DNA from: Lentilactobacillus kefiri | GTDB lineage: Bacteria > Bacillota > Bacilli > Lactobacillales > Lactobacillaceae | DNA: 64,000 nt | Reading direction: 5' to 3' | Assembly (NCBI RefSeq): GCF_007989105.1 | Contig: NZ_BJVK01000002.1 | Span: 1-64,000, forward strand | Shown here: piece by piece, positions 53,758 to 63,000 of the stretch | Position numbering within the stretch: position 1 is the first letter of the stretch | Layout of the letters: the number at the start of each line of letters is the position of its first letter | Made by a program: the position numbers and the translations under genes | Notes under the pieces: generated by a model | Databases searched by the model: none | What the model saw: only the letters and a program-made list of their open reading frames with translations | Told to the model about the DNA's origin: nothing

Positions 53758-54072
53758 ATGAAAGGTAAATATGAAGTCAACCAATATATCGGGGTGCCCC
53801 TGGAAACGGATGATTCAGGAAATTATCCAATTAAGATGGATGAGTCCGGCGACTTTAAATTACATAGCTGGCGTACTGGTAAGCATACCAAAGGGAAGTT
53901 TAAAAAAGTCGGTCAAATCTTCATTACCGAAAATAACTTGATGGTCGGAATTATCAAAGCGATTCCAGTTGCGTTTAAAGATCGGCATGATTATACACCC
54001 CTTCAGCGATTTACCAGTGAATATGTATCTGATGATGTGTTGGAGGCGGGGAAGAAGAAACTGAAAAGTTAA
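53758..54072 (+). CDS. Small basic hypothetical protein, 104 residues
   Basis: A soluble, lysine-rich protein that I do not recognise. It starts KGKYEVNQYIGVPLETDD and contains WRTGKHTKGKFKKVGQIF, a possible nucleic-acid or lipid contact. It has no signal peptide. The chosen start has AAAGGACTG upstream; in-frame ATGs at 53689 and 53740 are alternatives. It lies 17 bp before the secreted paralog at 54090, so the two form a likely operon. Confidence 0.6.
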   Translation: MKGKYEVNQYIGVPLETDDSGNYPIKMDESGDFKLHSWRTGKHTKGKFKKVGQIFITENNLMVGIIKAIPVAFKDRHDYTPLQRFTSEYVSDDVLEAGKKKLKS

Positions 54073-54089
54073 AATGGGGAGGTATCTTC

Positions 54090-54914
54090 ATGAAAAGAAT
54101 CGGATCAGTGATTAAAAACACGATGCTTATTGCTGGTATCATCGTGATCGGAATCATGGTATCTCCAAGAGTCGCTAAAGCATACACAAATCTTGGAGAT
54201 AACTTAAATATCGACTATGTTCAATTGAAACGACCAATGTTCACCGGTTATTATACAAAGGTGAACGGTCATAGGGGCCATCGAGTTATCACCCCCAAGG
54301 GAACCATTATGAAGGTGCTGGGAATGTCTGGCACCACGGTCAGTCTAAGCTATGACTTAATCAGCTATCAGAAGATGCAGCGCATGTACAAACCGACTCA
54401 CCCGGCATCTTATAACACACCGCACTACAATACCAAGTATTTTCGGCCATATAAGTTGAAGCTGCCGGTTAGGGATGTCCCGATGCAGAGTGGCAAAGGG
54501 TATGTTTACTCCAAAGCGGCCTATTATAAGCCAATCTTTTATATTACGATGGATGGCTACCTTCAGTATTATTCCAATGCCCGATTAAAGCATTACGATG
54601 TTAAAAATATTTTTGAATCAAAATCCGGTTCTCAGTATGCAAATCCACTTTGGCAAATAAAGCCGACGGCAAGTGTCAAAATCAATCATTTTAAAACAGT
54701 TGGCAAGACATCATACGTTTATTACAAGAAGCCGGTAAAAGGACTTGTGGAAAAGAAAGTTTCTTCAAAGTACTATCGTTTGTCTATTAAAAAAGGTGTC
54801 AATAAAACTCAGTCATGGGGAAATGAAGATTCAGCGTGGACCGTCTGGTGGACCACTTACACAGTTGGTGGCCATCCATTCTTCTTTATTCGTGAGGAAG
54901 AAGCAGACAATTAA
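54090..54914 (+). CDS. Secreted protein of unknown function, paralog 3
   Basis: A 274-residue exported protein, signal peptide residues 1-31 (ending VAKA). Landmarks shared with the pair at 47398 and 48238 are VITPKGTIMKV, YITMDGYLQYYSN, the IKPTASVKI strand and YYRLSIKK near the end. It is on the other strand and 6 kb away, and is the most diverged copy. It is basic and aromatic-rich with no cysteine and no catalytic signature. Preceded by GGGGAGG eight bases before the ATG, and followed by a terminator. Function unknown. Confidence 0.75.
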   Translation: MKRIGSVIKNTMLIAGIIVIGIMVSPRVAKAYTNLGDNLNIDYVQLKRPMFTGYYTKVNGHRGHRVITPKGTIMKVLGMSGTTVSLSYDLISYQKMQRMYKPTHPASYNTPHYNTKYFRPYKLKLPVRDVPMQSGKGYVYSKAAYYKPIFYITMDGYLQYYSNARLKHYDVKNIFESKSGSQYANPLWQIKPTASVKINHFKTVGKTSYVYYKKPVKGLVEKKVSSKYYRLSIKKGVNKTQSWGNEDSAWTVWWTTYTVGGHPFFFIREEEADN

Positions 54915-54988
54915 TTTGTTTCACCATATGGATATTTGCAGATAAGCGATGAATGGTTATTTTTGAATTTCATATTTAAATGTAATTG

Positions 54989-55016
54989 GGAGACTGAAAA
55001 TTCAGTCTCCTTTTTT
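54989..55016 (+). terminator. Terminator after secreted paralog 3
   Basis: GGAGACTGAA and TTCAGTCTCC form a perfect 10-bp stem, with six T residues after it. Confidence 0.85.
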
Positions 55017-55018
55017 GA

Positions 55019-55054
55019 GTAAAAAAATAACCTCCAAGCTAAAAGCTTGAAGAT
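55019..55054 (-). terminator. Probable terminator of the 73-residue gene
   Basis: On the minus strand, AAGCTTTTAGCTT-type pairing (CAAGCT/AGCTTG) is followed by a TTATTTTTTT tract. A separate GCACTCGTTTCGTGC stem lies between it and the gene at about 55070. Confidence 0.6.
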
Positions 55055-55107
55055 CATTTGAATGCCTAGCACGAAACGAGTGCGGGTATTTTTAGGCCAC
55101 TGATGAA

Positions 55108-55329
55108 TTACTTCTTCAATAATTCTTCAGCTTTGCTCTTAAGATCATCAGTTGACATGTTCATGTAAGGTTCAACATCTTTTTCGGTCTTGAGGGTATC
55201 GTGGTCGTTCTTTTCCATGTAGTAATCCCAAATAGCATCACGGACTGGTAATTTATCATCGCTCCAGTCAAATGCTTCAGACATCTTCTTGTTCAATAAT
55301 GGAGATTCTGCACCTGGTTCTTCTGCCAT
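55108..55329 (-). CDS. Small acidic hypothetical protein, 73 residues
   Basis: A soluble acidic protein with a mostly helical look (MSTDDLKSKAEELLKK end). It begins AEEPGAESPLLNKKM and contains DWSDDKLPVRDAIWDYYMEK. I believe it is conserved in lactobacilli, but no function is known to me. RBS AAGGAGG on the minus strand precedes the ATG. It is not coupled to its neighbours. Confidence 0.65.
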   Translation of the reverse strand: MAEEPGAESPLLNKKMSEAFDWSDDKLPVRDAIWDYYMEKNDHDTLKTEKDVEPYMNMSTDDLKSKAEELLKK

Positions 55330-55416
55330 AAAATATTACCTCCTTCTATTTGATCTACTTTCATTATAGTTCTTTTTTGAAAAGTGGTTAAATATTTGTT
55401 TAATTTATTTAGAATT

Positions 55417-55794
55417 CTATTTTGCCGGGGCAATTTTAGCAATCCAATTCACTTGTGGATCGGGGGTATTCAGGCGTTCGATGTCTTTGCCAATATCCTT
55501 GTTTCGGTCAATAATTTTACCGGAAATTGGTGATTTGAGTGTTTCCACGGATTTGTCACCTTCGATATCCAACAAATCGTCGTCGGTCTGAATATTATCC
55601 AGTTGGTTGGGAAAGTCGGCAAAGGTAATTTTTCCCATCAGGTCATAGACAGACTTGTCGATACCCAACAGGTAGTTGCCATCTGCATCCTTGGCATACC
55701 AAATGCCATCCTTAACCTGGACGTCAGAAAACGCCGGTTCTTTTTTGCCAGTAAAAAAATTAATAATTTTCTGCCAAATTGAATTTTTCGCCAT
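55417..55794 (-). CDS. GcvH-like lipoyl carrier protein
   Basis: A 125-residue small protein with a lipoyl-domain core resembling the glycine cleavage H protein. The candidate lipoyl lysine is Lys81, in EGDKSVETLKSPISGK. The spacing from this lysine to SPISG equals that in the canonical ESVKA...SPVSG motif. N-terminal residues 1-25 are basic and variable. A lipoate-protein ligase is transcribed divergently 85 bp away. No GcvT, GcvP or GcvL gene is in the window, so it is probably a stand-alone lipoyl carrier or relay like GcvH-L of streptococci and staphylococci. RBS GAGGCGGTG before the ATG. Confidence 0.72.
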   Translation of the reverse strand: MAKNSIWQKIINFFTGKKEPAFSDVQVKDGIWYAKDADGNYLLGIDKSVYDLMGKITFADFPNQLDNIQTDDDLLDIEGDKSVETLKSPISGKIIDRNKDIGKDIERLNTPDPQVNWIAKIAPAK

Positions 55795-55879
55795 AATGAC
55801 ACCGCCTCAATATTATTTACCTCAATTATACCGTATAATTGGAGATGTACTAGAATTTGAACAAGGGGGGGATTGTCAG

Positions 55880-56902
55880 ATGTATTTAATCGATATTTCC
55901 AGAAATGGTCAACCTAGTTTTGATGCCCGGGTGAACCAATCGTTGGATAACTATTTCGTAAATGATTTGAAGCTGCCAGGCCACGGATTTATGTTCTATA
56001 TTAATCAGCCGTCCGTGATTATTGGTCGAAATCAGAACGTTTGGGCCGAAGTCGATATTAATTATTTACACGAACATGATATTGAACTTGTCCGACGAAC
56101 TTCCGGTGGTGGCGCGGTATACCATGACATGGGCAACTTTATCTTTGAAAATATATTAACTGATAATGCCGATGACTTCGGTGATTACGGTCATTTTGCC
56201 GAACCAGTTTTAAAAGCCCTTCGCAAGCTTAATATTGATGTCAAAATGAAGGAAAATTCCAGTGACCTGATTTTGAATGGTAAGAAATGGTCGGGAATGA
56301 CAATGTTCAAAAGTGGCCAGGGTCTGGCCGCCGGCGGTACGATTATGTATGATTTAAATATTGAAAATGCTAAAAAGGTTTTGACCGAGGACCAAATGGA
56401 AAAGCAGAAAGGTCTGGGAGTTCGCTCTAAAAGAAGCCCAATCATTAACCTGAAAGACTTTCTTCCTGATGGCATGACGATGGATGATTTCCGTGAATAC
56501 TTGTTAAAAGAAATATTTGCCGTCAAATCGCTGGATGATATTGAAACTTATCATATGTCTGAAAAAGATTGGCAGAACGTGGATAAACGTCTGGCAGAAA
56601 CCTATGGAACTGATGAATGGAACTTTGGCCATAATCCCGGTTATTATGATTATGCCGATCAAACATTTAGTGCAGGTAAGTTGGGGATTAATTGGACAAT
56701 CGACGATGGCAAATTAGTTCATCTTAAATTCAATCCGTTCTTTAAAGTCAGCGGTCATTTGAAAGATGTGGAAGCTGGTCTGGTTGATAAGAAGCCAAGC
56801 CGTTGGAACGTTAAACGGGCAGTTAAAAAAGCTGAAATAGAAAATATTGATAATGAAGCTTTAACTGATTTTCTTGTGGATAACTTTGATAAAAGTGAAT
56901 AA
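55880..56902 (+). CDS. lplA: Lipoate--protein ligase
   Basis: A 340-residue enzyme that activates free lipoate with ATP and attaches it to lipoyl domains. The core motif is RRTSGGGAVYHDMGNF, with NGKKWSGMTMF and GTIMYDLNIENAKKVL following. The C-terminal ~85 residues (NPGYYDYADQTF onward) form the accessory domain of full-length LplA. The start at 55880 has GGGGGGGA upstream; the longer open frame from 55676 runs through the divergent gene's start and is rejected. The GcvH-like gene nearby is its natural local substrate. Confidence 0.88.
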   Translation: MYLIDISRNGQPSFDARVNQSLDNYFVNDLKLPGHGFMFYINQPSVIIGRNQNVWAEVDINYLHEHDIELVRRTSGGGAVYHDMGNFIFENILTDNADDFGDYGHFAEPVLKALRKLNIDVKMKENSSDLILNGKKWSGMTMFKSGQGLAAGGTIMYDLNIENAKKVLTEDQMEKQKGLGVRSKRSPIINLKDFLPDGMTMDDFREYLLKEIFAVKSLDDIETYHMSEKDWQNVDKRLAETYGTDEWNFGHNPGYYDYADQTFSAGKLGINWTIDDGKLVHLKFNPFFKVSGHLKDVEAGLVDKKPSRWNVKRAVKKAEIENIDNEALTDFLVDNFDKSE

Positions 56903-56917
56903 AACCGTGTTAGATAG

Positions 56918-56958
56918 GGCTGGAGCAAGACGTAAAATCTTGCTTTCAGCCTTTTTAT
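56918..56958 (+). terminator. Terminator after lipoate ligase
   Basis: GGCTGGAGCAAGA and TCTTGCTTTCAGCC form an imperfect stem followed by a T-run. Confidence 0.8.
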
Positions 56959-57080
56959 TATTGAAAAAAATCCATTTATCTTCACACTTTCCTCAAAATT
57001 TATGAACATTTGTACGATATGCTTATCAAATCAATAAGAAGAGGATGCTTTAAAACTTGAGCATATGGAGGATGTAAGTT

Positions 57081-60000
57081 ATGAAGAAACGGATAAGCTT
57101 TTTAATCCAAGCAGTCGGGGTTTTAACCCTGGTGCTTGGAAACTTTTTTACCGCAGGAACGGCATTGGCCGATGTGATTTCCACCAAGGAAGTTGTTGCG
57201 GATAATGCAAAAACCATTGATGACAAGTGGGCTTTGGTGACGCAATCAAAGCTTAATGAAGACGCAAACCTGGCGTTTGATTTAACGGTTGGTGGCCTCT
57301 CACAGGCAGGAACCGTTAAGTTTGACTACAATGCGGATTATTTCAAAATTAAAGATAAAAAGTTCCAATTTAAAAATGGTAATACCAAAGTTGTTGTGGA
57401 TATTGATGGCGAAGACTCCACAATTTCATGGACAAACGCGATTGATAAGACTGATCTGGAAGTGATCCTTCCGGTGAAATTTAACCGGACAGTTAATGAT
57501 CGTGAGCTGGATTTGGTGGTTGATGACGAGGAAATCAAGCTGCCAACACTAACTGTTCTTGATGAAGACGAGAAGGTTAAGCAAGATCCGACTGTCGAAA
57601 AGCCGGACGGTGATTTATCTGACGACAATATTTTAAAGGAAGCTCTTGCAGACGAAAAAGCTTCTGATGAGGCTGAGGCAGTTCGCCAAGAACAATCAGC
57701 AAACAAGGAAAAGGAAGCTGCTGAAGATGAGTCTGATGATGCTCAAAAAGAAACGAAAATCGACGAAAACTCGTCACAAGCCGATGCCGTTGAAGAGGAT
57801 AAGCAATCAAACCTTGAAAAGGCAGAAGCACTGTTGAAAGAGAAACGGGCAGCTGATCAAAAGAAAGCCGAGGAAAAGAGTCGCCAAGCAATTGAAGACC
57901 GTAAAAAGGCCCAACAGCAAAGCCAACCAGCTCAATCAAGTGACACCAAGACATTGAAGAATCGTGGTGAAGCAAAAGAAGCTGAAACACCACAGACACC
58001 TGATGTGGCAGATTTGAAAGGGGCTAAGGAAGCTGTTGCTGACGATGATGCTGAGGGTGAGGAGCCGAGTGATAATCAATTATCTCAGCAATTATCGTTG
58101 AATAATGTATTTGAGGACGAAGAAGGGTCACGTGACATCACTGATCTAATCAAAGGCGCAGATACACCACAATTTTTTAAATCAATTAAATTTACTTATA
58201 CGGATAAAGACGGCGAAACAAAGTCCAAAGATGTGCCTCCGGTTCTTGATGATATATTGGAACTCCCTGAGGTGCTACAAATTCATAAAAATATTGAAAT
58301 CGAATATGAATGGGACATTGATACCATCAAAGAAAAAGCTGGCCTTGATATCGAGAATGGTGATTACTATAAATTTGATCTTAAAGGGCTGACATATGAT
58401 TACGGTAGTGATGGCGACTTTGATGAATACATCAAATATAACGGCAAAACAATTGGCCGTTTCATCATGAAGCCGACTGCCGATAAATATATCCAAAACG
58501 TTAAGATTATCTTTCTTCCTGGTGACCTGGAAGGTGTGACCAACATTACCTACAAGGCAAGCTTGAAGACGGCCATTAATGCTGGTGCTGAAGAAATTTC
58601 TTTCGGCGAAAGCACGACTGGCAAGGGAGAAATCGGCGTTAAAGAAGAACTTGTCTCGATTGAAAAAGACGGTGGATTCTATACCAAAGAGGCGACTGGT
58701 TCCGAGCAATCGGAGGATGTCACGAATTTTGACATGCTTGAATGGACATCAAATTTTAAAGTCAAGAAAGGGCAAGAGGCAACCCATGTTGAACTGAGGG
58801 AACAGTTTGGTGGTAGTTATGAAACGAATAAAGACAAGGTGGATTACGAATTTACTATTGAAACCTCTGATGGTAAAAAAACCATTATTGATGATAAGAA
58901 CAGTTCTGAATATAAAGAGATTATAGCTAGCAGTCCGATCTTTAAATTCAATGTCGAAAGTCTCAAACTGTCAGCTAATATCGTTGGTATCAAAATGAAG
59001 ATGGTAACGCCAGTCACTAATCAGAATGAAAGAACTTTTAAGAACGATATTCGAGCTTCGACTGTTAAACTTGCATCTAAAGAAGAGACTCAAACAGTTT
59101 ATGTGCATGCACAGTTTTCGCGTAAAGATGATGAATTGACGAAGACTTCCAAAGTTGATAAAAACGGGAAAATCAAATATACCGTTCAATTCACAGTCAA
59201 AGAAGAACAGAATAGCATTACTTTGAAAGATACGCTGAACACTGACAAATTCGAGTTTAGTACGGAAAAGCAAGATTACACATTAGAACCCACAACCGAT
59301 AATTGGCTGTCAGAAGGCCCCTCAGTTAGCGGTAGAACAATGACCATTAAGTTTAAGGACGACCTGAATCCTGGACGATATAAATTGACATACATTGTTA
59401 AGCCGGTTGATGGTGTTACTGATAAAGACTATAGCAATGTGAGCAACACAGTTGAAGTGAACGGTCAAAAGAAGAACAACAAATTTGGCCCCGCCTTTAA
59501 CAGTAAGAACCTTGTAAGCATGGACTGGCAGAAAATGATGACCAGTTGGAGTATTCACGTTAACCAAACGGATCGTGACGTAAATGGGCAGTTTGTGATT
59601 ACTGAACCCGTAAAAGGCGACAATCCAAATTATCTGGATTTTAAGGCTTTTTATAAAAGCTTTACCGAAGACGATGAGTTAACTGATCAAGTCAAGAAAC
59701 ATATTGCATTTCTTAAGAAAGGTGAAACAGATCCTAAATGGGAATATAAAGTTGACAAGGGAAAGACATACTGGAATGGCGACCCGAACGATCAGCGTGA
59801 GGCATTCACTGTATCTTACGACGAGACAAATGATCAAATTAAGATTACGATGTTGAGCCTTCCTAAAGATGAAAACAAATTTGCTATTTATCTGTACGAC
59901 GTTCCCATGGATAAAGAAAAAGTGTTGGCCGCTGAACAGGGTGAATTGGGTTCGATTTGTAATTATGCTGACGTGAAGTATACCGGTTCTAAAGATAAAA

Positions 60001-63000
60001 ACACCGTTCCTTCATGTCAAAAACAGTTTGAAAATATCAAGAGCAACATCTCCAAGACTGGAAAACTATCAAAAAATTTCCTCAAGGATAAAGTTATCGA
60101 TTGGACGACTACTTTCAATTACCGTCAATACCTGGGCTCAGATGAACGAAAAGTTCTGGTAACTGATGGAATCGATATTACGGATGAAGTTGGTGAAGAT
60201 GACATTAAGGATGCTGATGGTAAAACGACTGCCCGTCATCTTCAGGATATTAAGGAACATTTGGTGAACAGTTTGCAGGTTTCTCTTGGAAAAATTTCGA
60301 AAAATGGTGAAAAGGGTGAGGACTTTCAAAAATTAGACCCAGACCAATTTAAGATTGATGTTAATGTTCATAAAAATCAAAAGGTTACATTTAATTTGAA
60401 ATTGTCTGACGCTGCTTATGAGGAGCTCTATCAGAAAGCAGGCAAGAAGGTTATTGAACTGAAATATCAATCCAAGGTTACCGATTTTAAAGCAGATGAT
60501 GAAAAGACATACGAGCATTTGAAGTCTTGGACATTTAACAACGAGGTTACTGCCCAGTGGAATAAGGATGATAAAGGCAAATATCATAACGAGTTGTCTG
60601 CAACTGCCAAAGTTTCATACACGGACAACGGTTATCTGTTAAGCAAAACCGGTGTTCAAGAGGAAAATGGTATTGAGTTGCATGAAAAGGATGAACAAGT
60701 CAAAAAAGTTGGAGCCGTTAAATGGAGTTTGGCTATCAATGGAAATGGTTACGAACTTCAATCGCCGGTTAAACTGACTGATACACTGAGTGGTGGACAC
60801 TACCATTTGAAGACCACCGATAACCAATATCGATTGAAAATTTATGAAGCCAAACGATCATTAAGTAACGGCAAAGTCATCTATACCAAAGATACTAGCA
60901 GTCCTCTATCTGAAGGGGATGACTACACTGTTGAATATTCTGACAGCTTAAATACAATGGTTGTGAAATTTAATCGTGCATATGCAGTCAAGACGCCGTT
61001 ACTGGTTGAATATTACACAGTTACTTCCAAAACAATTGGAACATCTTACAGCAATGAAGTGAAATTAACGATTGCATCAAAGAACTTCGAAGATACTGAA
61101 GAAGTTGAATCAAGCGCGACTGTGGCTGGTCAATACACTACTTTTGCTGCCAATATCAAGAAGGTGGATTCAGCCACCGGTTCACCTCTACAAGGAGTTA
61201 AGTTCCAAGTACAAATGCTCCTGAAGGATGGGACTTGGAAATCAGTTGGAGAAGAAAAAGCAACTGATCAAGACGGCTTTGTTTCCTTTGATGGCCTTTA
61301 CGATAAGCCAACTTACCGAATTGTCGAAACCAGCGGTCTGCAGAACTACGATGACAGATGGGTTTCGAAAAACTTTACGATCGCAGATGCTCAAGAAGAG
61401 TCCCATGACGGTAACGAAAACACTTATTGTATGACCGCCGAAAATCATCGAACCAATGCATTAAAGATCAAAAAGACCGTTACTAATTCTCTCAGCGTTA
61501 ATAAAAACGATAAATTTGAATTCAAAGTTTTTGTCACTGATAAAGAAGGTAACGTTGATACCGACTTTAATGATCAGTTCAAATACACGGTTAACGGAGA
61601 AAAGGAAGATGTCGTTATTTTTGAAAATGGCGAATCAACTAATCTTCCCGAGATAAGTGACGGTCAAGTCATTACAATTACGGGTTTACCACAGGACAAA
61701 TACTACCGGGTAGTTGAATCGGTAAATGGTTCTTACCGGGCAACCCACACCCTCGACAATTTGACGATTGTTGATGCTGATGGAAATGACGGCAATAAGA
61801 CTGACACTTTCCAGATGCAGCAAGGTAAAGATGCTGCTACAGGAATTGTGAAATTCACCAACGATGCAAAAACGACCCACTTTGGTTTCTCCAAGAAGAT
61901 TGAGGGTCCCAATGCCAGTGCCGACAAAGATAAACAATTTGAATTCATGATGAAAGTGATGGATGAAAACGGTGATGTCAACGACGACTTTACTGGCGAG
62001 ATTGAGGGAATCAAGCACACAACTAACGGGGATGTTAATGTGAAGTTTGACTTCCAAAACGGCGTTGCCAAAGAGATGACTTACTCAGATGGAAGTCAAT
62101 CACCAATCGAGTTGAAGACTGGCGAAAGCTACCGGAACATCAAGTTACCAGCCAACGTGAAAGTGAAAGTATACGAAAAACAAGATACTCAGTACGCGGA
62201 AGTTCACTACCAAATTGGCGATAGCGAGGAAAATGAAGCCGGTGAGTCTGACGAAGATGGGTGGAAGGTTGTTGGACCGATAGTCGCAGATAATTCAACC
62301 GTAAAAATCATCAACAAGCAGGTTCATAACCAGTTTGAATTTGAAAAGGTTGTGGCCGGTACCATGCCCGAAGGCGTTACAGACTTCACATTTACTGTTG
62401 AAGCCGATGACAAGGACACTAAAGATGCTGTGAAGGGACAATCATTTAAGGCAATTACTAAGAATGCCACAACTGATAGGGTGATTAACTCAGGCCAAAT
62501 TATTTTTGACGACAACGGAAAAGCAACTCAGATCAAATATGGTACTGATGAATTCACTGAAGCCGTTGATATCAGTCTTGAGGACAACCAGAAACTAGTC
62601 CTTCCTGATTTACCGCAGAAGGCGACTAAATTTAAAGTGATTGAGACAACAACCGGTCACTTTGATACGAACACGCATGTCGACGGTGAAGAAAAGAAGA
62701 CTGATAGCAAAGAAGCTGTGATTGAATTGAATCGGGAAGATGCTGAGAATTCCATTCAATTTGAAAACATTTCACCAGATCTCGTACCGTTTACGCTTAA
62801 GAAAACGGTAAGTGGAAATGTTGCTCCGGCAGATAAGGATAAAGAATTTACGTTTGATTTAACAATTAAGAATCCGCCTGCAAATTGGGGTGGTAAGGAT
62901 CAAAAAGAGTTCAAGGCACTTAAAAGTGATGCCAATGATCAGCACGACTTAATATTTGTTAAACAAGCTGATAATTCATATCTTGCTGAAGGAATAACGT

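Noticed and set aside
55676-55879. 68-residue N-terminal extension of lipoate ligase
   Set aside because: It overlaps the start of the divergent GcvH-like gene and has no RBS, whereas 55880 has a strong one and fits family length.
57577-57999. 140-codon minus-strand ORF opposite the adhesin
   Set aside because: It mirrors the repetitive Glu/Lys-rich region of the adhesin and has no family features.
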